Origin: an uncultured SAR116 cluster alpha proteobacterium
GTDB taxonomy: Bacteria > Pseudomonadota > Alphaproteobacteria > Puniceispirillales > Puniceispirillaceae
Direction: 5' to 3'
Assembly: GCA_902573725.1 (NCBI GenBank)
Contig: CACGLE010000010.1
Location: 1 to 45,453 of the forward strand
Length of the DNA stretch: 45,453 bases
Shown here in pieces: positions 1-7,245 of this stretch. Position numbers and translations under genes: made by a program. A model generated the notes under the pieces. That model had not been told where the DNA came from and searched no databases. It was given only the letters and a program-made list of their open reading frames with translations. Numbering within the stretch: the first letter of the stretch is position 1; the number at the start of each line of letters is the position of its first letter.

Positions 1-171
1 CGCAAACAAGGCGAGTCGAATAGAGACTAATCGTTCTTGGGGTATTTGTTTATCCTCCACAACTTCAAATGGAAATATAATACTTATATTAAATATTGCG
101 GTAATTATTATCCAAATGGCCCATAGAGATAGTAAAAAAATTATTAAGTTAGATATAATTTTTAGCGACAT
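1..171 (-). CDS. N-terminal fragment of a membrane protein, cut by the window edge
   Basis: An open frame of 57 codons runs on the minus strand from an ATG at 171 to the first base, without a stop. The translation starts MSLKIISNLIIFLLSLWAIW and has one long hydrophobic stretch (residues about 4-33), then a polar acidic segment (EVVEDKQIPQE). This looks like a signal anchor or first transmembrane helix followed by a soluble part. Upstream only a weak purine run is visible. The family is not recognisable from so short a piece. It lies downstream of the 347-1111 gene in the same direction, 175 nt away. Confidence 0.45.
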   Translation of the reverse strand, partial: MSLKIISNLIIFLLSLWAIWIIITAIFNISIIFPFEVVEDKQIPQERLVSIRLALFA

Positions 172-346
172 CTCATAATCGTGGCATAAATAGTTAAAAG
201 TGTCTATTCGGAATGCAAATATAATTTTTTATGCAATTTTAACCTTATTTTTTTAAAAAAATAAAAATAATGTCTGAATAACCTTCTAAGAAAAACGTTA
301 ATAGGAAATTCTGAGATTTATTTTCTTAAAATGAAAGATTGAAAAC

Positions 347-1111
347 CTATACTTTATTTTTTGAAAGGTTGTTATTGATTGTTTTAGGCCAAACACGTCT
401 TCCTGCGTGAGGACTGCCTGGTGCGTGTGTGACATATTCAAGAACGTGTCTACCGCCCCAATCTTCCCCTCTATCTGCTTCAATAAAGCGATGTTCAAAA
501 CTATATTCGTTCTTATACATTTCTATGAATTCCCATAGCACCCCGTGTTTTGCCCATCCTGCTATAGACAATAATTTTCGCCCTCTTATCATTCCACGCG
601 TAACTGGTAGTCTAGGAAAACGTTCGCTCCGATACCAATTTGCAAGTTCGATCTCATCAGATATTTCATTAACATTATAACTGCCAAATTGCATAGCCGG
701 AGGGCCACCCATTCCCAAAGGTTTTTTGTCTTGTTCAGGGCCATTAATAATTTCTTCTTCAATAAAAACAGCTGATCTGTAATTTTCACGCATCGATAGA
801 TGAAGAAAATTTTCTTCTTCCATATTTTTTAATGTATTGTGGTTTCCAAAAAAAACCGATGCAGAACTTGCCGAGGTTATTATAATATTTTCTTGACCAG
901 TTGGTATTTTAGGATCTTTTGTTTCTTTTTTTAAAGGTGCACCCTTGATATATGGGGTTGCCGGATGGGGAACAATCTTATAATGGGCGACCCAATTTAT
1001 GCCAGTCTGAGACTGAAGTGAATTTAGAAAAATTTCATGTAGCCACCTCCATAGCTTATCCTTATTCTCACGATGAATATCAAACCATTCCACTCGCAAA
1101 ATTTCAGACAA
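347..1111 (-). CDS. Unknown protein, possibly two dimeric alpha/beta-barrel halves
   Basis: No family is recognised with certainty. The N-terminal part (RVEWFDIHRENKDKLWRWLH) and the second half (ELANWYRSERFPRLP, then GWAKHGVLWEF and FEHRFIEADRG) each resemble the small ferredoxin-like halves of EthD-type dimeric barrels, with conserved Trp, His and Arg. There is no signal peptide or membrane segment, so it is probably cytoplasmic. The frame is open from a TTG at 1132, but I place the start at the TTG at 1111: an AAGGAG motif (1118-1123) lies 6 nt upstream, giving about 254 residues. The ATG that overlaps this motif is in another frame. It starts 50 nt after the serine hydrolase gene ends and is probably co-transcribed with it. 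Confidence 0.6.
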   Translation of the reverse strand: MSEILRVEWFDIHRENKDKLWRWLHEIFLNSLQSQTGINWVAHYKIVPHPATPYIKGAPLKKETKDPKIPTGQENIIITSASSASVFFGNHNTLKNMEEENFLHLSMRENYRSAVFIEEEIINGPEQDKKPLGMGGPPAMQFGSYNVNEISDEIELANWYRSERFPRLPVTRGMIRGRKLLSIAGWAKHGVLWEFIEMYKNEYSFEHRFIEADRGEDWGGRHVLEYVTHAPGSPHAGRRVWPKTINNNLSKNKV

Positions 1112-1161
1112 CTCATACTCCTTTCCCCCCAAATCAGGTTTTTTGTTTCAAACTTGGTTAT

Positions 1162-2313
1162 TTAGAAGTTTGCTTTTCCAGCAGCAGCCTCCGTTAATAG
1201 GCGGCTTCGAATGCCAATACCGGCACCTTCGCATTGAAAATTAGTAGCGTAACTAAATGATAGATTTTTTTCTCTATCACAAAATCCTATTGCGCCTCCA
1301 GAGCCAAATTTGCCAAATGCTTTGGGGTTATCACCCATTGGTATAAAGTAAGGACTATTTTGTTCAAAACCACGACCCATTCGGAGGTTCCAACCTGTCA
1401 TATAACATTTTCCTTCCCAGACTAATTCTGCTGCACGTTTAACTGCACTTTCACTTAATATCCGTTTCCCATTTACTTGACCATTGCCAGCTAATGTTGC
1501 GTAAATTGTGGCTACACCACGTGCGTTTCCATGCCCACCAAATGCCGGAAAAACTCCCTTTCTGATGTGTTCAGAATTAAGAAAATCTCCAGAAGTTGGC
1601 TTTCCCGACCAAGCTCTATTCAGGTTAGATTCTGGGTCTGCACCCATAGCCCAAAAAGCATTTTCTTTATTTAAATGCATATTAGAAAGTCTGCTAACTT
1701 CTTTATCCGTTAAACCAATATGATATTCGGCGTTTAGGGGAGTAGAAATTTCTTCTCTAATAAATTCTCCAACATTCTTGCCAGTTACGTGTCGAACAAT
1801 TTCACCAAGAATAAAGCCAATGTTAACTGTGTTATATGCACCTTTTGTTCCAGCCTTAAAGGCTGGTTCTTGTGCTGCTATGGCAGCGCACTGCCTCTCG
1901 TAACTATACCAATCCGAAGGTTTTGCGGTATCCGAAAAAATAGCACCACATTCATGGCCTAATACATTTGCAACTGTAATATTTTCCTTACCCGCTTGAC
2001 CAAATTCCTTCCAGTAATTACACACCGGCGAATCTAAATCAATTAGTCCTCTATCCGACAGAATATGCACCGATATAGAGCAAATAGACTTTGCTACTGA
2101 ATTCATAAGAACGATTGTATCTTCTTGCCACAAATTTAATTTATCAAAGTCTTTATATCCACCCCATAAATCCACAACTTTTTCACCATCTTTAAAAACA
2201 CATACACTAGCACCGAGCTCATTGCGATGAATAAAATTATCAATAAATGTATTTTCTACTATTTCAAAGCTAGGGTCACAGTAACCGTTAATTTTAGGGT
2301 TATTTTTAGACAT
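1162..2313 (-). CDS. Serine hydrolase of the beta-lactamase (class C / esterase EstB) fold
   Basis: A 383-residue protein with the hallmarks of the beta-lactamase-like serine hydrolase family: the S-x-x-K nucleophile motif at S72-V-A-K75, a Tyr at 160 (GAYNTVN) in the position of the catalytic Y-x-N, and a C-terminal Gly-rich loop (GKFGSGGAIGF) replacing the K/H-x-G motif. It lacks an obvious signal peptide, which favours a cytoplasmic esterase or amidase over an antibiotic-degrading periplasmic enzyme. The natural substrate cannot be read from sequence. The start ATG has only a weak GGGA upstream. A perfect CCAGCCTT/AAGGCTGG inverted repeat lies inside the gene (1850-1866). Confidence 0.85.
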   Translation of the reverse strand: MSKNNPKINGYCDPSFEIVENTFIDNFIHRNELGASVCVFKDGEKVVDLWGGYKDFDKLNLWQEDTIVLMNSVAKSICSISVHILSDRGLIDLDSPVCNYWKEFGQAGKENITVANVLGHECGAIFSDTAKPSDWYSYERQCAAIAAQEPAFKAGTKGAYNTVNIGFILGEIVRHVTGKNVGEFIREEISTPLNAEYHIGLTDKEVSRLSNMHLNKENAFWAMGADPESNLNRAWSGKPTSGDFLNSEHIRKGVFPAFGGHGNARGVATIYATLAGNGQVNGKRILSESAVKRAAELVWEGKCYMTGWNLRMGRGFEQNSPYFIPMGDNPKAFGKFGSGGAIGFCDREKNLSFSYATNFQCEGAGIGIRSRLLTEAAAGKANF

Positions 2314-2373
2314 CTTAATTTTTCCCGAGAAGTTTTCATTTTTTTAGCATACCATACTCTTTTTACTATAAGT

Positions 2374-2402
2374 AGTATAATAAATCTGGTTGTATTTTTT
2401 AA
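2374..2402 (-). promoter_or_regulatory. Candidate promoter of the serine hydrolase gene
   Basis: Reading the minus strand, TTAAAA (2402-2397) and TATACT (2379-2374) are 17 nt apart, a sigma70-like arrangement about 60 nt upstream of the ATG at 2313. The -10 matches consensus at five of six positions and the -35 at four. In such AT-rich DNA this remains a candidate only. Confidence 0.4.
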
Positions 2403-2599
2403 CTTATAGTGCATAAAATAAATAATTAGGTGTACTTTGTAATAGCTTTGTAAAGCGGTTTAAAATAAAAACTATAATCAAAAAATATCCGATTATTGGT
2501 TAATTAAATCACTAAATTACTTGTAGTTTGTGCTCGACCATTCTTGTAATACTATTATATTAGTATTTCTTGGCAGATTAAGGTTTGAGGAAAATAACA

Positions 2600-2688
2600 A
2601 TGAGGGAAATCTTTAAAATTATTTTAGGTATAGTTTTTTTTTTATAGTGCTAAACGCGGGTTTACTTTTAATCGGTTTTATGGGTTAG
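2600..2688 (+). pseudogene. Tiny transmembrane protein ORF interrupted at a T10 run
   Basis: An ATG at 2600 is preceded by TTTGAGGAAAATAACA, a good ribosome site with about 9 nt spacing. As written the frame encodes MREIFKIILGIVFFL and stops at 2645. The stop follows directly on a run of ten T (2634-2643). One more T would extend the same frame to 28 residues, continuing IVLNAGLLLIGFMG to the stop at 2686. That gives a short basic N-terminus and one hydrophobic helix. It could be a sequencing error, a slippage-controlled gene or a decayed one. Confidence 0.35.
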
Positions 2689-2901
2689 CCCGATAAAATA
2701 TTTGTGATAACCCAAAAGTTTTTAAGAAAATTTTAATTATTTTTGGCAAACTAATAATACGTATACTTTTTTAAAATAAGAAATTTTTTTCAACGTTAGT
2801 TTGATTTATTTTCAAAATAATCGCCTAAACTAATGTTCAAAGTGGTTTTGGAAATATAAGTCAATATGAAAAAGAGATTTGTTTTCATAAAAAGCTTTCC
2901 A

Positions 2902-2988
2902 TTAACACTCCAACTTAGTTCGACGGGCGTAATTCTTAAAGATTTTTAGGGCCAGAAGAAACGCTAATATTACGATAAAATTTTGCAT
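2902..2988 (-). CDS. Candidate 28-residue single-helix membrane protein
   Basis: An ATG at 2988 follows an AGAGG motif (2998-2994) with 5 nt spacing. The 28-codon product begins MQNFIVILAFLLALKIF, a hydrophobic helix, and continues KNYARRTKLEC, a strongly basic tail. By the positive-inside rule the tail would face the cytoplasm. No family is known to me. It lies alone in the 1-kb gap, antisense to its neighbours' small frames. Evidence is the ribosome site plus the amphipathic order of hydrophobic then basic residues. Confidence 0.4.
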   Translation of the reverse strand: MQNFIVILAFLLALKIFKNYARRTKLEC

Positions 2989-3148
2989 AAGTACCTCTTT
3001 TTTTTATATACGAGGCAATTTATGTTTTAGATTTTCAATTTCGCTGATTCTAACGGGTGGATTTGGATAGATATATAAATATTTATTGCTATAAATAAAA
3101 TTATATCGTCACCTTGTATTTTATTGTGAATTTGAGATTGGGTTAGTT

Positions 3149-3268
3149 TTGTTCAAGAAAATTGTTAAAGTCATAGCTAGTTATTTGTTGGTTGGATTGA
3201 CCATACTTGTAGTCCTCAGCATCACGATGGTAATATTTTATGTAGTAGAAGGTGCGATAAAACTATGA
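3149..3268 (+). CDS. Candidate 39-residue single-helix membrane protein (TTG start)
   Basis: A frame beginning at TTG (3149) encodes FKKIVKVIASYLLVGLTILV, then a further hydrophobic stretch (VLSITMVIFYVV) and the end EGAIKL. A lysine-rich start followed by one long transmembrane helix is typical of genuine small membrane proteins. The frame is open further upstream, but no other ATG, GTG or TTG start precedes it nearby, and only a weak GAG lies upstream. Function unknown. The non-ATG start keeps the call tentative. Confidence 0.35.
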   Translation: MFKKIVKVIASYLLVGLTILVVLSITMVIFYVVEGAIKL

Positions 3269-3366
3269 ACAAACAATATTCGGTATATCGATAATAGGAC
3301 TTGTCTTTTGATAGTTATATGAAACTCACCGTTTTTAAAATTTATTTTCTCAAATGTTTTGTTATT

Positions 3367-4182
3367 TTAATCTTTATTCCCGCGGGCCTTAAAATAATTA
3401 TCAGTCCAGTCAGACAATGATCCAGGACCTTTAACAAGGTCAGGAAATTGTTCCGATAGCCTGCTTCCGTGAAAATAGGTTTTATTAGTTGCTGTTCGTT
3501 GTTGCGCATTATTTAGCCATTTTGAAACAGATGGATATGGCTCTATCCATAATCCATCCAACCCTAAATCTTCTATTCTATCAATCAATGGTAGTACGGC
3601 TATGTCCGCGAGAGAATAATCAGATCCAAGTAACCATGGACCACCAAATTTATCTAACATTTTCTCCATGCGTTTCGCAGTTCTTGATATTACTGCTAAT
3701 GAGTCAAAAATTTGTTCCTGAGTAAAACCGGTATTTTTATTGAATGATTGATAAAATTCAGCCTTAAGGGGTCTTTTTTTTATTAGTTCAGAAAATTCTT
3801 GGTCGGACATGGCAGAAAATTTTCTTAACAAACCTCCAAACTGAAATGAGGGTGTCCGCACTGCAGGTGTAGGCCAAACATCAACAAACACAAGAAAAGC
3901 ACGCATTTGGCTTCTCATATAGTGGTCAAAAGGTCTAAAGCTAGTTTCAGTATATTTATCTTCGAGATATTCAAGAATAGATGTTGATTCAAAAACAGGT
4001 GAGTTGTCATCGAGTAACGTCGGAACAACTCCATTCGGATTAAGTTTTAAATACCAGTCAGCGAGGTGATTATGCTCCGAGGAAACAAGCATGTTATCTT
4101 GCCACAAGAGTTCTTTTTCTGCCAGTAATAGTCGCACTTTGATGCTGCACGTAGATTGCGCGAAGTGATATAGAGCTAACAT
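3367..4182 (-). CDS. Glutathione S-transferase family protein
   Basis: A 271-residue cytosolic protein with an N-terminal thioredoxin-like domain (residues 1-80) and an alpha-helical C-terminal domain. The S10-T-C-S13 stretch is at the catalytic position, GVVPTL carries the cis-proline (P54), and E65-S66 is the usual glutathione gamma-glutamyl contact. PWLLGSDYSLADIAVLPLIDR is the conserved N-capping region of the C-terminal domain. It would conjugate glutathione to, or isomerise, an electrophilic substrate that cannot be named. A strong ribosome site (GGAGG) precedes the ATG. It starts 68 nt after the asparaginase gene and is likely the last gene of that unit. Confidence 0.9.
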   Translation of the reverse strand: MLALYHFAQSTCSIKVRLLLAEKELLWQDNMLVSSEHNHLADWYLKLNPNGVVPTLLDDNSPVFESTSILEYLEDKYTETSFRPFDHYMRSQMRAFLVFVDVWPTPAVRTPSFQFGGLLRKFSAMSDQEFSELIKKRPLKAEFYQSFNKNTGFTQEQIFDSLAVISRTAKRMEKMLDKFGGPWLLGSDYSLADIAVLPLIDRIEDLGLDGLWIEPYPSVSKWLNNAQQRTATNKTYFHGSRLSEQFPDLVKGPGSLSDWTDNYFKARGNKD

Positions 4183-4250
4183 TTATCCTCCAGAGTCATT
4201 AATTAATACTTTTTCTTAAACGCTAATATATCCCTGCAATTATCAAAGAG

Positions 4251-5297
4251 TTAAAGATTAAATTTTTCTCCCGTCCAATAACATTTTCCAATTTCTTTTC
4301 CGACGGTATTTTTTAATATTTGATTAGAATAAAAATAAGCACCAGAGGCATTTATTTTTAAATTTTTAGCATAATTGGTTAGAATTCCCGCAATGGCCGT
4401 ATCAGCTGCTCTCATTGTTCCATCAGCTATTTTAAGGACAATTGAGCAATTTGCTTCTGGAAGTATGCATCCATACACTCCCTCAGATCCATTTTTGGCG
4501 AAAAAGGTTTTATTAGATTTGGCTGTCATTATACTATTTGGAGCGGACTCTCCACCAGTTAAAAAAGGGAAACTGGTGGTGCTCTCAAAAATTTGTAATG
4601 CTGCTTTTTGTTCGGTAATACTCAATTTTTTTGGGTCAGTAAGTTTTGATAATGCTCTAGCAAAATCAATTAATCGCATTGCAGGTGCGGGCAGGTTACA
4701 ACCGTCTATCCCAATTTTTTGAAGTGGCCATTCTGATAACTCTTCTAGATAGTGAAATAAAGCTTGTTGTGCTGGATGATGTTCATCAAAATATCCATTT
4801 ATATCCCATCTATTGTGGATACAAAATGCAAGTTGGCAGCAATGTTTTCCAGAACAACCATGATAAATGCGTTTTGCAAGAGTGTTTTTACTTGATGATT
4901 TATCCCTAGGTTCTTGAAGGATTGAAATGAGATCTTCATTTTTTTTTGGAAGAGCGTGTCCACAGGCCAGGTGAGTTTCCGCTGAAAGGCTGAGTTGTGA
5001 CAACCATTTTTTTGCTATTAATAAGTGTTTTTCTTCTCCGTAATGGGAAGCTGAGCCAAAGGCAACCTGTTCATTAGAGAGTAAAAGTCCAGATGAGAGT
5101 GCTGTGAATACTTGAAGCGGCTTCATTGCAGAGCGCGGAAAAATTATTTTTTCTGGATCACCCCAGGCAGCAAGAATTCCTTCAGTTGAATGGAAGATTA
5201 TTGCAGAGCCGCGATGCACAGACTCCATTATTCCCTGTCTTTCTGAGGTAACCAGAACAGGCTCTAAAATTAATTTGTCACTATTATTGCCTGCCAT
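4251..5297 (-). CDS. L-asparaginase, class 3 (Asparaginase_II family, Rhizobium etli type)
   Basis: A 348-residue protein of the family typified by the inducible Rhizobium etli asparaginase, unrelated to the E. coli type I/II enzymes. It hydrolyses asparagine to aspartate and ammonium, probably in the cytoplasm as no signal peptide is seen. Visible family marks are R55-S-A-M-K59 (paired Ser/Lys), GSASHYGE with S84, C148-S-G-K151 and D198-G-C200; the last two correspond to the metal-binding set described in that family. TGGESAPNSIM lies in the C-terminal half. It begins 23 nt after the acyl-CoA dehydrogenase stop, with an AGAG ribosome site, so the two genes are almost surely one operon. Confidence 0.9.
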   Translation of the reverse strand: MAGNNSDKLILEPVLVTSERQGIMESVHRGSAIIFHSTEGILAAWGDPEKIIFPRSAMKPLQVFTALSSGLLLSNEQVAFGSASHYGEEKHLLIAKKWLSQLSLSAETHLACGHALPKKNEDLISILQEPRDKSSSKNTLAKRIYHGCSGKHCCQLAFCIHNRWDINGYFDEHHPAQQALFHYLEELSEWPLQKIGIDGCNLPAPAMRLIDFARALSKLTDPKKLSITEQKAALQIFESTTSFPFLTGGESAPNSIMTAKSNKTFFAKNGSEGVYGCILPEANCSIVLKIADGTMRAADTAIAGILTNYAKNLKINASGAYFYSNQILKNTVGKEIGKCYWTGEKFNL

Positions 5298-5320
5298 AAA
5301 ACTCTCTTTTATCGTGAAGG

Positions 5321-6529
5321 TTAAAAGCCATAAAGAGCTGCTTTATTTAATCCTGCTAAAGCGTTTGTGACTCGCAATGAGCAAATTTGGTTAGTACCAT
5401 CAGAATGTAGAAAGCTTGCAGCATCTCTTAAGTATTTTTCTACAGGGTGGTCATACATAATACCTGCGCCACCTAGAATTTCTGTTGCAAGTTTGCAAAC
5501 TTCAAAAGCGGCTTCAGAGGCTTGAACTTTAGCGATTAAGCCCTGCACTCTAGCATCCTTATTCCCATTATCTGCGAGCCATGCAGCCTTATAAATCTGT
5601 AGTCTCGCGCCATCTAAGAGCATTGCCATTCTAGCGAGCATTAGCGAGATTGCTTGATGCTCAATAATATATCCTCCTCCCTGTCTTCGACTTTTTGCAT
5701 AGCTCATTGCATAGTCAAAAGCGGCTCTTCCTACTCCTAAAACAGTAGCTGCAGCCTCAGCTTTGCTTCCGGGCATGTACTGGCTTCTAAGTTCAATTAA
5801 TTTGCCTTCTCCAAGCATTATATTTTCCGCAGGTATTCTGCAGTTCTCGAGATGAAAACAACCGTTGGTAGCAAGGCGTTGACTACTTTTTTCATGAAAA
5901 AAATCTGGCCTAAAGCCCGGTGTGTCACTTGGAACAATGAAAACTGCCCCAGATTCACTCAATGGTTTGTTGGTATCTAGTCTAGCAGTGATAAAATATA
6001 GTTTCGCCATACACCCATTTGAGATATAGCGTTTGGTACCATTAAGAATGTAGCTATCGCCATCACGCACCGCGGTCGTTTTCATGCCAATATCAGCGCC
6101 ATCATAATATCCTTGATGGTCAGAGCCGATTTCCGGCTCTGTAATACCAATAGCTGTTGTTGCCTGGTTATCTGCTACGAATGGAGGTATAAACTTTTTC
6201 TGTTGTTCAGGTGTCATGGCGTCTTTAAATAGATGTGCCATTTTCCAGCATTGGTCCATTATAACAGCAAATCCTAAATCACCTGCAGCTAATTCTTCTC
6301 CAACGATACACATAGTAAGAATGGACTCTTCCGCACCGCCAAATTTTTGTGGGACTCCAAGCGTTCTTATTCCAGCCTCATCTGCAAGTTTTATCCAATC
6401 CCAAGGTATTCTGTCTTTAGCAAGTTGAATTCTATCTCGTTCTATTGCTTCTGGAGTTATAATTTTAGTTGCAAACTCTCGCGCAACTGATTGCCATTTA
6501 AGCTGACTATCGCTTATGTTAAAATCCAT
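5321..6529 (-). CDS. Acyl-CoA dehydrogenase family protein
   Basis: A 402-residue FAD enzyme with the usual three domains: an N-terminal helical domain, the central beta domain with the ITEPEIGSD motif contacting FAD and substrate, and the C-terminal domain with the YAMSYAKSRRQGGGYIIEHQ segment and EILGGAGI. It would introduce an alpha-beta double bond into an acyl-CoA and pass electrons to ETF. At the position of the classical catalytic glutamate (E376 in medium-chain enzymes, motif YEGT) this protein has D377 (HSDGTNQI), so the base may be unusual. The start follows a G-rich ribosome site (GGGGGTG). First gene of a unit with asparaginase and GST. Confidence 0.88.
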   Translation of the reverse strand: MDFNISDSQLKWQSVAREFATKIITPEAIERDRIQLAKDRIPWDWIKLADEAGIRTLGVPQKFGGAEESILTMCIVGEELAAGDLGFAVIMDQCWKMAHLFKDAMTPEQQKKFIPPFVADNQATTAIGITEPEIGSDHQGYYDGADIGMKTTAVRDGDSYILNGTKRYISNGCMAKLYFITARLDTNKPLSESGAVFIVPSDTPGFRPDFFHEKSSQRLATNGCFHLENCRIPAENIMLGEGKLIELRSQYMPGSKAEAAATVLGVGRAAFDYAMSYAKSRRQGGGYIIEHQAISLMLARMAMLLDGARLQIYKAAWLADNGNKDARVQGLIAKVQASEAAFEVCKLATEILGGAGIMYDHPVEKYLRDAASFLHSDGTNQICSLRVTNALAGLNKAALYGF

Positions 6530-6668
6530 ATTGCACCCCCTTACTTAATAGCCTAATTATCTGCATTACGAGCTGTCAATCATCTATGTAATTTGAAGCA
6601 ATAGGGAGTTTCAAAAATTTTATTTGTTTTAAATAAGCAAATAGGAAGGAATTGATCGACTTAAATGA

Positions 6669-7124
6669 TCATTTGTAAAAACTTGCCCCGATGACATCGC
6701 AGCTATTTGCTTTCTGAAGTTCTTTTTTTTGTTCCTCTAAAAGTTTAATCCATACATCATAGCCAATAGTTTGCATCATTTTTCCCGAAATTTTTTGGAG
6801 TACTTTCTCACATTGTCCAGTGCTACCTGCATTTATGCCGTCTGATTTTACTTTACAACTGGCATCAGAATTTCCAATGAGATTTCCATCTTTATCTTTT
6901 ATAAAGACAGATACGCCAGATATTTTCCTACCAGTCTGATTTTTGTACTGTAACTTTAAAACAAAATAAGAAGCCACACCAACATCATCGTCATTATATA
7001 TGATATCTACCATGCAGGGCACTTTTTTTGCATCGTGAGCATTAACTTTAGTACTGATACCAAAACCAAAAATAATAATAAAAATAAAGTAAGTAAGATA
7101 TGGTAATATTGAAAAAAAGTTCAT
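6669..7124 (-). CDS. Secreted or periplasmic protein with four cysteines, unknown function
   Basis: A 151-residue protein with an N-terminal hydrophobic segment (residues 6-23) and a likely signal-peptidase site after VNA29. The mature part contains four cysteines (C37, C90, C105, C142), enough for two disulfides, and beta-strand-like stretches (SYFVLKLQYKNQTGRKISGV, VSVFIKDKDGNLIG) that suggest a small beta-sandwich. I do not recognise the family. No ribosome site is obvious, and gaps on both sides (121 and 139 nt) suggest it is transcribed alone. Confidence 0.7.
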   Translation of the reverse strand: MNFFSILPYLTYFIFIIIFGFGISTKVNAHDAKKVPCMVDIIYNDDDVGVASYFVLKLQYKNQTGRKISGVSVFIKDKDGNLIGNSDASCKVKSDGINAGSTGQCEKVLQKISGKMMQTIGYDVWIKLLEEQKKELQKANSCDVIGASFYK

Positions 7125-7245
7125 TATTAAGACTCAACATCACTGCCTAAGGGTTAATAAACATAACATTACTTATTTTTGTTCTTCTATCAATAAACTA
7201 TAAATCAGTTTTCAAAAAATTTATGGTCAATATATTTATCAAAAT

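Larger units (their letters stand above)
2314..3366. other. 1-kb gap without a standard gene; holds three tiny membrane-protein ORFs
   Basis: This AT-rich gap between the serine hydrolase and GST genes has no open frame of ordinary length on either strand. It contains an inverted repeat (AATACTA-6-TAGTATT, 2548-2567), and three short frames each encoding one hydrophobic helix: 2600-2688 (broken by a T10 run), 2902-2988 minus, and 3149-3268 plus. No tRNA or clear intrinsic terminator is seen. Confidence 0.5.

Noticed and set aside
245-264. 20-bp perfect AT palindrome (T-run followed by A-run)
   Set aside because: It is made only of A and T in very AT-rich DNA, where such runs are common; there is no GC stem to make it a terminator.
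1850-1866. CCAGCCTT/AAGGCTGG hairpin inside the serine hydrolase gene
   Set aside because: No T-run, and stems of 7-8 bp are expected several times by chance in this length.
2796-2888. 30-codon minus-strand frame starting MKTNLFFILTY
   Set aside because: No ribosome site and no clear hydrophobic or conserved pattern; likely chance.
2918-2940. TTCGA-containing stretch resembling a tRNA T-loop
   Set aside because: No acceptor, D or anticodon arms can be folded around it; no tRNA gene was found anywhere in the window.
4552-4579. 9-bp inverted repeat with a 10-nt loop inside the asparaginase gene
   Set aside because: Near chance expectation; lies in ordinary codons and has no follow-up T-run.
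6121-6141. 8-bp GC-rich hairpin in the acyl-CoA dehydrogenase gene
   Set aside because: It falls on codons of the conserved TEPEIGSD motif, so protein constraint can explain it.
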